Source: Cupriavidus pauculus (lineage in GTDB: Bacteria > Pseudomonadota > Gammaproteobacteria > Burkholderiales > Burkholderiaceae). Taken from it: DNA of 57,502 nt. This document shows positions 35,436-44,701 of this stretch, piece after piece (within the stretch, counting starts at the first letter, position 1; the number at the start of each line of letters is the position of its first letter). A model generated the notes under the pieces. That model worked only from the letters and a program-made list of their open reading frames with translations, made no database searches and was not told the DNA's origin. Position numbers and translations under genes: made by a program. The stretch is taken from assembly GCF_002858765.1 (NCBI RefSeq), contig NZ_PJRP01000002.1:731548-789049 (forward strand), in the 5' to 3' direction.

Positions 35436-35461
35436 AAACGGACCGTTTTCACGGTCCGTTT
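35436..35461 (-). terminator. Rho-independent terminator after the Rieske oxygenase gene
   Basis: AAACGGACCGT and ACGGTCCGTTT are exact complements around a 4-base loop. On the minus strand the stem is followed by TTTTGC, suiting the gene that ends at 35511. Confidence 0.75.
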
Positions 35462-35510
35462 CGTGTTGTCCACAGTTTTGGGGCGATCACCGCACCCGGC
35501 TTGCGAACGT

Positions 35511-36617
35511 TCAGCGCTTGCTGTAGTCCATCGCGCGCCGATACCACTCGTGGAAGTGCTGCATTCCGTCTTCCATCGGCGACTGGTACGGGCCGGTCTC
35601 GCTGATGCCGCGCTTCATCAGCGCCAGGCGGCCAGCATCCATACGCTCGGCGATCTCGTCGTCCTCGATGCACGTCTCCATATAGGCGGCGCGCTCGGCC
35701 TCGACGAACTCGCGCTCGAACAGCACGATTTCCTCGGGGTAGTAGAACTCCACGACGTTGCGGGTCTTGCGCGGGCCGATCGGGTGCAGCGTCGAGATGC
35801 ACAGCACGTTCGGATACCACTCCACCATGATGTTCGGGTAGTAGGTCAGCCAGATCGCGCCATGCTTCGGCAGCTTGCCGTTGTTGAAGCGCAACACCTC
35901 GTCATGCCACTTCTGGTACGTCTGGCTGCCCGGGCGTTGCAGGTCCTTGTGCAGGCCAACGGTCTGCACGCTGTACTGCTCGCCAAACTCCCACTTCAGG
36001 TCGTCGCAAGACACGAAACTGCCCAGGCCCGGGTGGAACGGCACGACGTGGTAGTCCTCCAGATAGACCTCGATGAAGGTCTTCCAGTTGTAGTCGCACT
36101 CGTGGACTTCCACGTGGTCGAGCATGTAGCCGTCGAAGTTCAGGTCTTCGGCCACGCCCATGCGCGCCAGGTCGGCCCGGACGTCGCGCTCGCCTTCAAA
36201 CAGCATGCCGTTCCAGTTCTGCAGCGGCGACCGGTTCAGGCGCACGCATGGCTGTTCCGCGAAATGCGGCGCGCCCAGCAGTTCGCCTTGCAGGTCGTAG
36301 GTCCAGCGGTGCAGCGGGCAGACGATGTTCTTGGCATTGCCGCGGCCATTCATCATGATGGCCTGGCGGTGGCGGCAGACGTTGGACAGCAGTTCGATGC
36401 CATCCGGGTTGCGCACCAGCATGCGGCCCTCGTCTTCGGCGGCCAGCGTCTGGAAGTCGCCGGATTCCGGCACCATCAGCGTGTGGCCGACGTAGCCCGG
36501 GCCCTTCTTGAACAGCAGTTCGAGTTCTTGTTGATGCAGCGCCTCGTCAAAGTAGACGTCGACGGGCAACTGCGAATCAGCCGGCGCAAGCTTGAGCGCG
36601 GTGCTGAGATTGGACAT
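35511..36617 (-). CDS. Rieske [2Fe-2S] aromatic ring-hydroxylating oxygenase, alpha subunit type
   Basis: A 368-residue oxygenase from ATG 36617, with GGGAGTGGGG immediately upstream. The Rieske cluster ligands are CRH (in VCRHRQAIMM) and CPLH (in VCPLHRWTYD), about residues 82-105. The C-terminal catalytic domain shows the mononuclear iron site region EVYLEDYHVVPFHPGLG with the expected two histidines near residues 190-195. It probably oxidises an aromatic or betaine-like substrate with a separate reductase, none of which is encoded nearby, so the substrate stays open. A candidate -10 (TACAAT on the minus strand, 36799-36804) would give a leader of about 175 bases. Confidence 0.92.
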   Translation of the reverse strand: MSNLSTALKLAPADSQLPVDVYFDEALHQQELELLFKKGPGYVGHTLMVPESGDFQTLAAEDEGRMLVRNPDGIELLSNVCRHRQAIMMNGRGNAKNIVCPLHRWTYDLQGELLGAPHFAEQPCVRLNRSPLQNWNGMLFEGERDVRADLARMGVAEDLNFDGYMLDHVEVHECDYNWKTFIEVYLEDYHVVPFHPGLGSFVSCDDLKWEFGEQYSVQTVGLHKDLQRPGSQTYQKWHDEVLRFNNGKLPKHGAIWLTYYPNIMVEWYPNVLCISTLHPIGPRKTRNVVEFYYPEEIVLFEREFVEAERAAYMETCIEDDEIAERMDAGRLALMKRGISETGPYQSPMEDGMQHFHEWYRRAMDYSKR

Positions 36618-36810
36618 TATCCCCACTCCCTATGAACAGGCGAAAGCAGTGAACAACCCAACCATCGAAAAATGAATCGATTTGGGAAACCGTGTCAGAC
36701 GATCGGGATCCGTGCCGTTTCCCCTTCGGCCCGACCAGTTTGGCAGGCGGGAAAGTGCGTCCTGGACGCAACGGTCGGAACTCGCTGACGAGCCGGGGAT
36801 TGTACCCGAG

Positions 36811-36845
36811 CCCAAAAATCAAGGGACTGATTTTTTTGGGTTTTT
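36811..36845 (+). terminator. Terminator-like hairpin between divergent genes
   Basis: CCCAAAAATCA pairs with TGATTTTTTTGGG (two unpaired Ts) and is followed by TTTTT. A terminator in a divergent gap, with no coding gene upstream on the plus strand, is unexpected. Confidence 0.5.
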
Positions 36846-36859
36846 AGCGAAAAAGTCGA

Positions 36860-36912
36860 CCCGGGTCGTCATGGAGGTGCCCCTTCAGCCGCATTCCGAA
36901 AGACGACCCGGG
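36860..36912. repeat. 11-bp inverted repeat with 31-base loop
   Basis: CCCGGGTCGTC and GACGACCCGGG are exact complements. The left arm overlaps a perfect CGACCCGGGTCG palindrome. It could be a transcript hairpin or paired protein sites. Confidence 0.7.
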
Positions 36913-37051
36913 CGCACACGTCACTTCGCTGTCAAAAGGCAGTGCTAAGTGCACGATCCGCACACCCGCTATCCAGCAAGTGGATAAGACTGTTCTGCGG
37001 CCCGCCCCCGGATTGGCGTAAAATCGCGAATTCCCCTGATCAAGGCCCGAC

Positions 37052-37348
37052 ATGCCAAGAACGACGACCGCCCCGGTCCAGCCTGAAGAATCGCCGGTCG
37101 CCAGCGCGCCGCCGGCTTCCTATGAGGCCGCAATGGCCGAGCTGGAAACCCTGGTGGCGAGCATGGAAAGCGGCGAACTGCCGCTGGAAGCGTCCCTGAC
37201 CGCGTACCGTCGCGGCGCGGAACTCGTCCGTTTTTGTCAGCAAAGCCTGGAACGGGTGGCCCAGCAGGTCAAGGTTCTGGAAGGCGACGCCCTGAAACCC
37301 CTGGCCGGTGAGCCACGTTCCGATAACAACAGCGCAGATTTCGAATGA
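37052..37348 (+). CDS. xseB: Exodeoxyribonuclease VII small subunit
   Basis: A 98-residue protein. After a Pro/Ala-rich N-terminus of about 23 residues it has the XseB core [20 protein letters not shown] followed by [19 protein letters not shown], the short helical bundle that joins XseA to degrade single-stranded DNA. Length is within the family range. Its stop codon overlaps the ispA start (ATGA), so the two are translationally coupled. xseA is not in the window. This xseB-ispA-dxs order is common in proteobacteria. Confidence 0.95.
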   Translation: MPRTTTAPVQPEESPVASAPPASYEAAMAELETLVASMESGELPLEASLTAYRRGAELVRFCQQSLERVAQQVKVLEGDALKPLAGEPRSDNNSADFE

Positions 37349-38229
37349 GCGATTTCGCTACCTGGATGCGGGCGCAAGGCGCCCGGACCGAGGCCGCCCT
37401 GGACGCAGCACTGCCGTCCACGGACACAATTCCACACACGCTGCACGAGGCCATGCGCTATGCTGTTCTCGGCGGTGGCAAGCGGGTACGCCCGCTCCTG
37501 GTGCATGCTGCGGGCGAGGTGGCGGGTGCGACACCCGAGGCCTGCGATGCCGCTGCGTGCGCCGTCGAGATGATCCACGCCTATTCGCTGGTTCACGACG
37601 ACATGCCCTGCATGGACGACGACGACCTGCGCCGCGGCCGGCCAACGGTCCACAAGGCCTACGACGAGGCCACGGCGCTGCTGGTGGGTGATGCATTGCA
37701 GACCCAGGCGTTCATCGCGCTGGCCCAAGTGCCGGTGCTGGGCGCCGAAGCGCGCCTGAAGCTGGTGGCCGAACTGGCCATGGCGTCGGGTTCGGTGGGC
37801 ATGTGCGGCGGCCAGGCGATCGACCTGCAGAACGTGGGCCTGGCGATGAGCCGCGACGCGCTGGAAGGCATGCACCGCATGAAAACCGGTGCCCTGCTGC
37901 GTGCCAGCGTGCGCATGGGAGCGTTGTGCGGAAACATCGATGCGGCCGGTCTGGCGGCGCTTGACCAATATGCGGCGGCCGTGGGATTGGCTTTCCAGGT
38001 GGTCGACGATATTCTCGACGTCACCGCAGATACGGCAACGCTCGGCAAGACCGCCGGGAAGGATGCCGCCAACGACAAGCCGACCTATGTGTCGCTGCTT
38101 GGTCTGGATGCCGCACGCGAACTGGCTGCCCAGCTTCGCACCGACGCCCACGAGGCGCTGGCGGGATTCGGCGCACGCGCCGGCCGGCTGGCCGAACTGG
38201 CCGACCTGATCGTGCTGCGCTCAAACTGA
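37345..38229 (+). CDS. ispA: Farnesyl diphosphate synthase (polyprenyl synthetase family)
   Basis: A 294-residue cytoplasmic prenyltransferase condensing isopentenyl diphosphate with dimethylallyl and geranyl diphosphates to farnesyl diphosphate. The first Asp-rich motif is [15 protein letters not shown] (about residue 86) and the second [11 protein letters not shown] (about residue 218); [12 protein letters not shown] is the substrate-binding segment. The insertion of two residues between the first Asp pair and the next is the bacterial short-chain pattern. It overlaps xseB by 4 bases and precedes dxs by 44 bases, forming an isoprenoid operon. Confidence 0.96.
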   Translation: MSDFATWMRAQGARTEAALDAALPSTDTIPHTLHEAMRYAVLGGGKRVRPLLVHAAGEVAGATPEACDAAACAVEMIHAYSLVHDDMPCMDDDDLRRGRPTVHKAYDEATALLVGDALQTQAFIALAQVPVLGAEARLKLVAELAMASGSVGMCGGQAIDLQNVGLAMSRDALEGMHRMKTGALLRASVRMGALCGNIDAAGLAALDQYAAAVGLAFQVVDDILDVTADTATLGKTAGKDAANDKPTYVSLLGLDAARELAAQLRTDAHEALAGFGARAGRLAELADLIVLRSN

Positions 38230-38273
38230 ACTGAAAAGCCGGACACACAGAATCCGGCGGCCGAACGGACATC

Positions 38274-40190
38274 ATGACCTACACGCTGCTCAACAACATC
38301 GACGACCCCGCGGACCTGCGCAAGCTGGACCGCCGCCAGCTCGGCACGCTTGCCGACGAACTTCGCGCCTACGTGCTGGAATCGGTCTCGCAAACCGGCG
38401 GTCACCTGTCGTCCAACCTTGGCACGGTGGAACTGACCATTGCGCTGCACTATGTATTCGACACGCCCAGCGACCGCATCGTCTGGGACGTGGGTCACCA
38501 GAGCTACCCCCACAAGATCCTGACCGGCCGCCGCGACCGCATGTCGACGCTGCGCCAGTACGGTGGTATCTCCGGCTTCCCGCGTCGCTCGGAAAGCGAA
38601 TACGACACCTTTGGCACGGCCCACTCGTCGACCTCGATCTCGGCCGCGCTGGGCATGGCCCTGGGCGCGCGCACGATGGGCCACAAGCGCGTGGGTATCG
38701 CCGTGATCGGCGACGGCGCGATGACCGCCGGCATGGCCTTCGAGGCCATGAACAACGCCGGGGTCTACAAGGACCTGCCGATGCTGGTGGTGCTGAACGA
38801 CAACGACATGTCGATCTCGCCGCCGGTGGGCATGCTGAACAAGCACCTGGCCCGCCTGCTGTCGGGCCAGTTCTACGCGGCCACCAAGAAGGGCATCGAA
38901 AAGGTGCTGTCGGTGGCGCCGCCGGTGCTCGAATTCGCCAAGCGCCTGGAAGAACATGCCAAGGGCATGGTCGTGCCGGCCACGCTGTTCGAGGAATTCG
39001 GCTTCGACTACATCGGCCCGATCGACGGTCATGACCTGGAATCGCTGGTGCCGACGCTGCAGAACATTCGCCAGCGCGCCCTGGAAGGCCACGGCCCGCA
39101 GTTCCTGCACGTGGTGACCAAGAAGGGCCAGGGCTACAAGCTGGCCGAGGCCGACCCGATCCTGTACCACGGCCCGGGCAAGTTCAATCCGGCCGAAGGT
39201 ATCCGTCCGTCGGCCAAGCCGTCGCGCAAGACGTACACGCAGGTGTTCGGCGAATGGCTGTGCGACATGGCCGCCGCCGACAAGCGCCTGGTTGGCGTGA
39301 CGCCGGCCATGCGTGAAGGCTCGGGCATGGTGGAGTTCGAGAAGCGCTTCCCGGACCGCTACTACGACGTGGGCATCGCCGAACAGCACGCCGTGACGTT
39401 TGCCGGCGGCCTGGCCTGCGAAGGCCTGAAGCCGGTCGTGGCGATCTACTCGACGTTCCTGCAGCGCGGCTACGACCAGCTGATCCACGACGTGGCGCTG
39501 CAGAACCTGCCGGTGGTGTTCGCGCTGGACCGCGCCGGACTGGTGGGCGCCGACGGTGCCACGCACGCCGGGGCGTACGACATCCCGTTCCTGCGCTGCA
39601 TCCCGAACATGATGGTGATGACGCCGGCCGACGAGCAGGAATGCCGTCAGCTGCTGACCACTGCCTACCAGCAGGATTGCCCGACCGCCGTGCGCTACCC
39701 GCGTGGCGCTGGCGTGGGTGTGGCCACCGAGGCCGCGCTGACGGCGCTGCCGCTGGGCAAGGGCGAGATCCGCCGCGAAGGCCAGGCCCGTGCCGGCCAG
39801 CGCGTGGCCATCCTGGCATTCGGTTCGATGCTGCATCCGTCGCTGACGGCCGCGGAATCGCTCGATGCCACCGTGGCCAACATGCGTTTCGTGAAGCCGC
39901 TGGACGTCGACCTGGTCAAGCAACTGGCCGCGAATCACGACTACCTGGTGACGGTGGAAGAGGGCGCGACGATGGGCGGCGCCGGCAGCGCCGTGCTCGA
40001 GGCACTGGCCGAGGTCGGCGTCGAGATCCCGACGCTGGTGCTGGGCCTGCCCGACAAGTTCATCGACCATGGCGATCCGGCTTTCCTGCTGTCGCAGTGC
40101 GGCCTGGATGCCGCCGGCATCGAGCGTTCGGTGCGCGAGCGTTTCAAGCTGGCCCAGCAGCCGGTGAAAGTGGCCACGCGCGTCGCCTGA
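38274..40190 (+). CDS. dxs: 1-deoxy-D-xylulose-5-phosphate synthase
   Basis: A 638-residue thiamine-diphosphate enzyme that condenses pyruvate with glyceraldehyde 3-phosphate, the first step of the MEP isoprenoid pathway. The ThDP motif is [20 protein letters not shown] (about residue 143), the catalytic glutamate lies in [15 protein letters not shown] near residue 370, and [13 protein letters not shown] holds substrate-binding histidine and serines. [11 protein letters not shown] appears in the expected form [13 protein letters not shown]. Length is normal. A strong terminator follows, ending the xseB-ispA-dxs unit. Confidence 0.98.
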   Translation: MTYTLLNNIDDPADLRKLDRRQLGTLADELRAYVLESVSQTGGHLSSNLGTVELTIALHYVFDTPSDRIVWDVGHQSYPHKILTGRRDRMSTLRQYGGISGFPRRSESEYDTFGTAHSSTSISAALGMALGARTMGHKRVGIAVIGDGAMTAGMAFEAMNNAGVYKDLPMLVVLNDNDMSISPPVGMLNKHLARLLSGQFYAATKKGIEKVLSVAPPVLEFAKRLEEHAKGMVVPATLFEEFGFDYIGPIDGHDLESLVPTLQNIRQRALEGHGPQFLHVVTKKGQGYKLAEADPILYHGPGKFNPAEGIRPSAKPSRKTYTQVFGEWLCDMAAADKRLVGVTPAMREGSGMVEFEKRFPDRYYDVGIAEQHAVTFAGGLACEGLKPVVAIYSTFLQRGYDQLIHDVALQNLPVVFALDRAGLVGADGATHAGAYDIPFLRCIPNMMVMTPADEQECRQLLTTAYQQDCPTAVRYPRGAGVGVATEAALTALPLGKGEIRREGQARAGQRVAILAFGSMLHPSLTAAESLDATVANMRFVKPLDVDLVKQLAANHDYLVTVEEGATMGGAGSAVLEALAEVGVEIPTLVLGLPDKFIDHGDPAFLLSQCGLDAAGIERSVRERFKLAQQPVKVATRVA

Positions 40191-40219
40191 CCGCCCCACT
40201 GGCAGCACGCTTTACCCGG

Positions 40220-40254
40220 AACCGGCGCGGATCATCCGCGCCGGTTTTGTTTTG
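40220..40254 (+). terminator. Rho-independent terminator of the xseB-ispA-dxs unit
   Basis: AACCGGCGCGGA and TCCGCGCCGGTT form a perfect 12-bp stem around a TCA loop, followed by TTTTGTTTT. Confidence 0.9.
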
Positions 40255-40351
40255 GCTGTCAGCAAATGGCAGGAAGCTGCATTGGCTGGTCATTGTCCGC
40301 ATGAAATACGCGGATTTACGCATGGGCACGGCAGCACCTTCCAATATTGCG

Positions 40352-40522
40352 TAGAATCGCCATTCCCATTTTCGTGTTCGCAGCTGCGGGCCGGCGCCCC
40401 CCTGGTTTTCTGTCCGGACCCGTCGTTTCACACTCGTTGCGCGGCGTGGAGAAATCCTGCGAAAACGCCGCGACCGTAAGGATGGCCGTCATCCCCTGGC
40501 GCCGTCCTGGAGGAAACCGTAG
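40352..40522 (+). promoter_or_regulatory. Structured leader of folE2, possible switch
   Basis: A TAGAAT at 40352-40357 may be the -10 box, leaving a leader of about 155 bases. GCGGCGT (40441-40447) and ACGCCGC (40465-40471) form a stem whose 17-base loop contains ATCCT, complementary to AGGAT at 40479-40483. The same GGATG (40480-40484) can alternatively pair with CATCC (40490-40494), just before the GGAGGAAA ribosome-binding site. Mutually exclusive pairing is suggestive of a riboswitch or attenuator, but no known class was recognised. The whole dxs-folE2 gap is 332 bases and contains no gene. Confidence 0.35.
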
Positions 40523-41326
40523 ATGAATGACATCAATCCCGCCTTCGTGATGCCCGACGTGCAATCGAGCGTCGATACCCGCCAGATCGTGATCCAGCGT
40601 GTGGGCGTCAAGGGCGTGCGATATCCGCTGACACTGAAGACGCCGGCTGGCGACATCGGCACCGTTGGCACGTTCAACCTGGACGTGCGTCTGCCGGCCG
40701 ACCAGAAGGGCACGCACATGTCGCGCTTCGTGGCGCTGCTGGAAGACAACCGCGCGCCGCTGGACCTGGCCGGGTTCCGCGCGCTGCTCGACGACATGCT
40801 CGTGCGCCTTGAGGCCGATGCCGGCCGCATCGAGGTGTCGTTCCCGTACTTCATCAGCAAGACGGCGCCGGTGTCGGGCGTGCAGTCGCTGCTGGACTAC
40901 GAAGTGACGCTGGCTGGCGAGAAGCGCGACGGCCAGACGCGCCTGTTCCTGACCGCGCTGGTGCCGGTCACGAGCCTGTGCCCGTGCTCGAAGAAGATCT
41001 CGCAGTACGGCGCGCACAACCAGCGCTCGCACATCACCATGCAGGTGGAACTGGCCGGCGACCTGGACGTGGAAACGCTGGTGCGCATGGCCGAGGAAGA
41101 GGCGTCGTGCGAACTGTGGGGCCTGCTCAAGCGTCCTGACGAAAAGTTCGTGACCGAGCGCGCCTACGAAAACCCGAAGTTCGTGGAAGACCTGGTGCGC
41201 GACATCGCCATGCGCCTGAACGCCGACGACCGCATCGTGGCCTACACGCTGGAAGCCGAGAACTTCGAGTCGATCCACAATCACAGCGCCTACGCAGTGA
41301 TCGAGCGCGACAAGCGCGTGCAGTAA
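40523..41326 (+). CDS. folE2: GTP cyclohydrolase IB (FolE2 type)
   Basis: A 267-residue enzyme opening the GTP ring to 7,8-dihydroneopterin triphosphate for folate and queuosine synthesis. It belongs to the COG1469/FolE2 family rather than FolE: the start [33 protein letters not shown] and [20 protein letters not shown] (about residue 150, with the metal-binding Cys) are diagnostic. Type IB enzymes tolerate Mn2+ or other metals and are often induced under zinc shortage; here a ZIP importer lies 8 kb upstream, but no Zur-like site was found before folE2. GGAGGAAA precedes the ATG at the right distance. Confidence 0.96.
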   Translation: MNDINPAFVMPDVQSSVDTRQIVIQRVGVKGVRYPLTLKTPAGDIGTVGTFNLDVRLPADQKGTHMSRFVALLEDNRAPLDLAGFRALLDDMLVRLEADAGRIEVSFPYFISKTAPVSGVQSLLDYEVTLAGEKRDGQTRLFLTALVPVTSLCPCSKKISQYGAHNQRSHITMQVELAGDLDVETLVRMAEEEASCELWGLLKRPDEKFVTERAYENPKFVEDLVRDIAMRLNADDRIVAYTLEAENFESIHNHSAYAVIERDKRVQ

Positions 41327-41338
41327 CGATTGGTATTG

Positions 41339-41369
41339 CGCCCCTCTCCCGCCGAGCGGTAGAGGGGCG
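41339..41369. terminator. Hairpin between convergent folE2 and phoD-like genes
   Basis: CGCCCCTCT and AGAGGGGCG pair exactly around a 13-base loop, 12 bases after the folE2 stop. There is no T tract, so termination may need Rho or other factors. Confidence 0.4.
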
Positions 41370-41383
41370 AGTGCCATTCGCCA

Positions 41384-43402
41384 TCAAACCAACGTCACCG
41401 CCGGCACGCCCGCTGCCACCTCCACCACCTGTACGCTTGCCGTCGCCGGCTGTGCCGGTGCCACGCCATCCACCAGCGGCTTGAGCTTGTGGAAGCTGCA
41501 GCGCAGCCTGGCCGCCGTCAGTGTCACCACCGCATAGCCTTGCGCGTCGGTATTCACATACTTGAGCCACGGATTGAACGTTGCCAGCGTGCTGTTGAAC
41601 GTGTTCTCCATCGCGCCGCTGCCGTCCGTGGTGTAGACCAGCGCCTTGGCGTCGGCAAAGGCCGGGTCACTATCCACCACGCTCTTGAAGTAGCTCTGGA
41701 ACGAATTGCTCGACAGCCCGGCCGTGACCAGGTCCACCATCACCGGCACGGGCGTGGTGGCGTCGTAGTCGTCCATCACCGGGCCGGCGAAGAAGGCGTG
41801 GATGTCGCCAGTCAGCGCCACGACGTTGCCGATGCTCTGTGACTTCAGGTACGCCATCATCGCCTTGCGTTCGGCGTTGTAGCCGTCCCACTGGTCGGCG
41901 TTCAGCACGAACTGGTCGATCAGCATCTGCGGCGGCAGCGCGGCGGTCAGTCCGCTAGTGACCGCGCTGATTTGCGGCGCGACGGCGCCGGCGGCCGTCA
42001 GCACCGCACTCAGGTTGGCAAAGGCCGGGGCGGCATAGGTGCCGTTGGCCTTCGCGATCGTCAGGTCCATGGCAATTACGCCAATTACCGTGTTCTGGTT
42101 GAGCGTCAGCGACGGCAGCGCACCGATCACGATCGGTGCCATCAGCGATCCGACGGCGATGGCGCCATCGATCTGCATGCGCAGCAGCGACACCTCGTTG
42201 CCCCACAGCTTCCACGTGGTGGTGGCGTTGCGCATTTGCTGCTGCCACCAGCCGCGTTGCGTGTCGCCCAGGATCGATACCGGCGTCAGCGCCCCGCCGG
42301 CCCCGGTCATCTTGAGGGCTTCGGTGCTGGCCAGCGCGCTCTTCGGCACGAAGTAGCGGCTGCCGATCTCGCTGCCGGCCGCCTGTTCCGGGATGACGTG
42401 GTCGGCGCGGTACAGGCGCTCGTCGGTCATGATCAGCGTAGCCAGATCGCCAAATGTGAACGCGCGATAGATCTGGATGTTGTGGAACGATGCGTCGGCC
42501 TGGTCAAAGCTGACATCGGCCGGCATGAACTCGAACCACGCCTGGTTGGCCGCGCGGCGGCGCGCGGTGCGCGGCTCGGCATCGTCGGTGGCCGTGTAGG
42601 TCTGGTGGTCCTGCCAGCAGTCATCGGAGAATTCGTGGTCGTCCCAGATGCCGATGACCGGAAAGCGCGCATGCAGCGCCTGCAGGCGCGGATCGCTGCG
42701 ATACGACTTGTACAGGTAGCGGTAGTCGTCGATGGTCGTCGCGTAGGTGCCGTCGGCCGTGGCCGTGCCGTTGGGCAGGGTCAGCTTGGCGTGGCGGCTC
42801 TCTACCTTGCCGGTCTGGAACGCGGCGCCCACGGTCTCGTAGATGTAGTCGCCCATGTGGACCACGAAGTCGAGGTCCTCGTTGAGCAGTTCTTCCATGC
42901 CGGCCCAGTGGTTCACGCTCCAGTCCTGGCACGTGATGAACGCAAACTTCAGTTGCGACAGCGGCGTGCCGGCGGCCGGCGCGGTCTTGGTGCGGCCGAC
43001 CGGGCTGGTCTGGCTGCCGACGATGAACCGGTAGTAGTACGTGGTGCCGGCAGACAGGCCCGTCACCTTGTTGCGCAGCGTGTAATCCCAGTCCGGCAGG
43101 GCAGACAGGGTGCTGTTCACGACCAGCGTGCCGAAGTCCTGCTGCGCGGACACCTGCAGCTGCACGTTCACGGGCTTGCCGCCGTTGCTGCCGTTGACGC
43201 GCGTCCACAGCATTACGCTGTCGGGCTTCGGATCGCCCGATGCCACGCCCTGCTGGAACGTGAACGTGTTGCCGGGGTCGGTAGCGGGCGGGGTGGTGGG
43301 GCTGGTCGAAGGATTGTCGTCGCCACCGCAGCTGGCCAGGCCAGTGGTGGCCACCGTGACGGTGACGAAACTTCCCCATTTCAGAAACTGGCGGCGATCC
43401 AT
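41384..43402 (-). CDS. PhoD-like alkaline phosphatase/phosphodiesterase, Tat-exported lipoprotein
   Basis: A 672-residue secreted enzyme. The N-terminus has a twin-arginine motif (MDRRQFLKWG) and a lipobox-like TGLASC at residues 20-25, suggesting a Tat-exported lipoprotein, followed by a Ser/Thr/Pro linker. An N-terminal Fn3-like PhoD domain (FQQGVASGDPKPDSVMLWTR) precedes the metallophosphatase domain: ITCQDW, VVHMGDYIYE (about residue 182), IGIWDDHEFSDD (about 250) and ALTGDIHAFF (about 533). Between them sits an Ala/Thr/Leu-rich insert of about 80 residues (after LMAPIVIGALPSL), so it is longer than typical PhoD. It probably releases phosphate from phosphodiesters outside the membrane. 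Confidence 0.92.
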   Translation of the reverse strand: MDRRQFLKWGSFVTVTVATTGLASCGGDDNPSTSPTTPPATDPGNTFTFQQGVASGDPKPDSVMLWTRVNGSNGGKPVNVQLQVSAQQDFGTLVVNSTLSALPDWDYTLRNKVTGLSAGTTYYYRFIVGSQTSPVGRTKTAPAAGTPLSQLKFAFITCQDWSVNHWAGMEELLNEDLDFVVHMGDYIYETVGAAFQTGKVESRHAKLTLPNGTATADGTYATTIDDYRYLYKSYRSDPRLQALHARFPVIGIWDDHEFSDDCWQDHQTYTATDDAEPRTARRRAANQAWFEFMPADVSFDQADASFHNIQIYRAFTFGDLATLIMTDERLYRADHVIPEQAAGSEIGSRYFVPKSALASTEALKMTGAGGALTPVSILGDTQRGWWQQQMRNATTTWKLWGNEVSLLRMQIDGAIAVGSLMAPIVIGALPSLTLNQNTVIGVIAMDLTIAKANGTYAAPAFANLSAVLTAAGAVAPQISAVTSGLTAALPPQMLIDQFVLNADQWDGYNAERKAMMAYLKSQSIGNVVALTGDIHAFFAGPVMDDYDATTPVPVMVDLVTAGLSSNSFQSYFKSVVDSDPAFADAKALVYTTDGSGAMENTFNSTLATFNPWLKYVNTDAQGYAVVTLTAARLRCSFHKLKPLVDGVAPAQPATASVQVVEVAAGVPAVTLV

Positions 43403-43503
43403 TGGCGTTCCCTCGTTATTTTGAGATGTGATGCAGAGAACGCAAATTGTTCGGCGGGCTTGTGACCGCCTTGTGTCGGGATGCCGCCCGGATTAGAGCT
43501 TTC

Positions 43504-44553
43504 CTACGAAGCCTGGGCGCCAGCGGGGTCCGGCAGGCGGATATCCGAAAGATCCCAGCGGGGCGTGACACCGTAGTCGTAGCCATGGCGCGCCAGCTGG
43601 GGCGCCGCCTGCAGGCGCATGGCGCCTGCGAAGGCAATCATGGCGCCGTTGTCGGTGCAGAAGGCCAGGTCGGGGTAGTACACATCCACCTTGCGACGCT
43701 TGCCCATCTCGTTGAGCCGTTCGCGCAACTGGCGGTTGGCGCCAACGCCGCCGGCCACCACCAGCCGCTTGTGGCCGGTCTGCTTGAGCGCGTTGAACGA
43801 CTTCGCGGCCAGTACGTCGACGATGGCATCCACGAACGACCGCGCCAGGTTGGCCCGGTCCTGCTCGCAGGCGTTGCCGAGCTTGCGTGTCTGTGTCAGC
43901 ACGGCGGTCTTGAGCCCTGCGAACGAGAAATCGAGATTGCCGGAATGCAGCATCGGCCGGGGCAACTCGAACGCGCCGGGGTTGCCGAATTCGGCCAGCC
44001 GCGACACTTCAGGGCCGCCCGGATAGCCCAGGCCCAGCAGCTTGGCGGTCTTGTCGAAGGCTTCGCCAGCGGCATCGTCCAGCGTTTCGCCCAGCAGCGT
44101 GTAGTCGCCAATGCCTTTGACTTCCATCAGCTGGGTGTGGCCGCCGGACACCAGCAGCGCCACGAACGGGAACGGCGGCGGGGCGTCGGTCAGCAGTGGC
44201 GAGAGCAGGTGGCCTTCCAGATGGTGGACGCCAACCATCGGCACATCCAGCGCAAAGCCCAGCGCATTGGCCACCGAGGCGCCCACCAGCAGCGCGCCGG
44301 CCAGGCCGGGACCCTGGGTATAGGCGATGGCGTCGATGTCCTTGCGCTGGCGGCCGGCGTCATCCAGCACCTGCTGCAACAGCGGCAGCACGCGGCGGAT
44401 ATGGTCGCGCGACGCCAGTTCGGGCACCACGCCACCGTATTCGCGATGCATGGCGATCTGCGAGTGCAGCGCATGCGCCAGCAGGCCGGCCTCGGTGTCA
44501 TAGAGGGCCAGCCCGGTTTCGTCGCAGGAGGATTCGATACCGAGGACAAGCAT
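43504..44553 (-). CDS. tsaD: tRNA N6-threonylcarbamoyladenosine transferase subunit
   Basis: A 349-residue enzyme transferring the threonylcarbamoyl group to A37 of ANN-reading tRNAs, working with TsaB, TsaC and TsaE. It starts [19 protein letters not shown] at ATG 44553; the frame continues upstream with no relation to the family. The metal-binding [11 protein letters not shown] motif lies near residue 111, followed by [12 protein letters not shown] and the C-terminal [14 protein letters not shown]. Length is typical. It is divergent from a flavoprotein gene across a 148-base gap. Confidence 0.97.
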   Translation of the reverse strand: MLVLGIESSCDETGLALYDTEAGLLAHALHSQIAMHREYGGVVPELASRDHIRRVLPLLQQVLDDAGRQRKDIDAIAYTQGPGLAGALLVGASVANALGFALDVPMVGVHHLEGHLLSPLLTDAPPPFPFVALLVSGGHTQLMEVKGIGDYTLLGETLDDAAGEAFDKTAKLLGLGYPGGPEVSRLAEFGNPGAFELPRPMLHSGNLDFSFAGLKTAVLTQTRKLGNACEQDRANLARSFVDAIVDVLAAKSFNALKQTGHKRLVVAGGVGANRQLRERLNEMGKRRKVDVYYPDLAFCTDNGAMIAFAGAMRLQAAPQLARHGYDYGVTPRWDLSDIRLPDPAGAQAS

Positions 44554-44673
44554 GGGAATTCTGGTGCGGCCGGACGGTTTCGGGCTGCAACTGCAGCGAT
44601 CTTGCCGGCAAAAATCGGAAGGCCAGCAGGGTAGCATACCCTGACCCCACGCGCTCGGGCGCCCGTCATTCGC

Positions 44674-44679
44674 TACAAT
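44674..44679 (+). promoter_or_regulatory. Candidate -10 element of the flavoprotein gene
   Basis: TACAAT lies 22 bases before the start codon at 44702, leaving a short leader. No convincing -35 box is present. Confidence 0.35.
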
Positions 44680-44701
44680 CGCGGCTTCTTGAAAGGGTGA
44701 C

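Larger units (their letters stand above)
36618..37051. other. Divergent intergenic region with strong secondary structure
   Basis: These 434 bases separate the Rieske gene (minus) from xseB (plus) and hold no supported protein gene. Visible items: a TACAAT -10 candidate on the minus strand (36799-36804), a T-tract hairpin (36811-36845), and an 11-bp inverted repeat with a 31-base loop (36860-36912). A TAAAAT at 37019-37024 may be the xseB -10 box. Confidence 0.6.

Noticed and set aside
40191..40522. A Zur-type operator before folE2.
   Set aside because: No suitable AT-rich dyad was found in the 332-base gap, although zinc control of folE2 is known in other bacteria.
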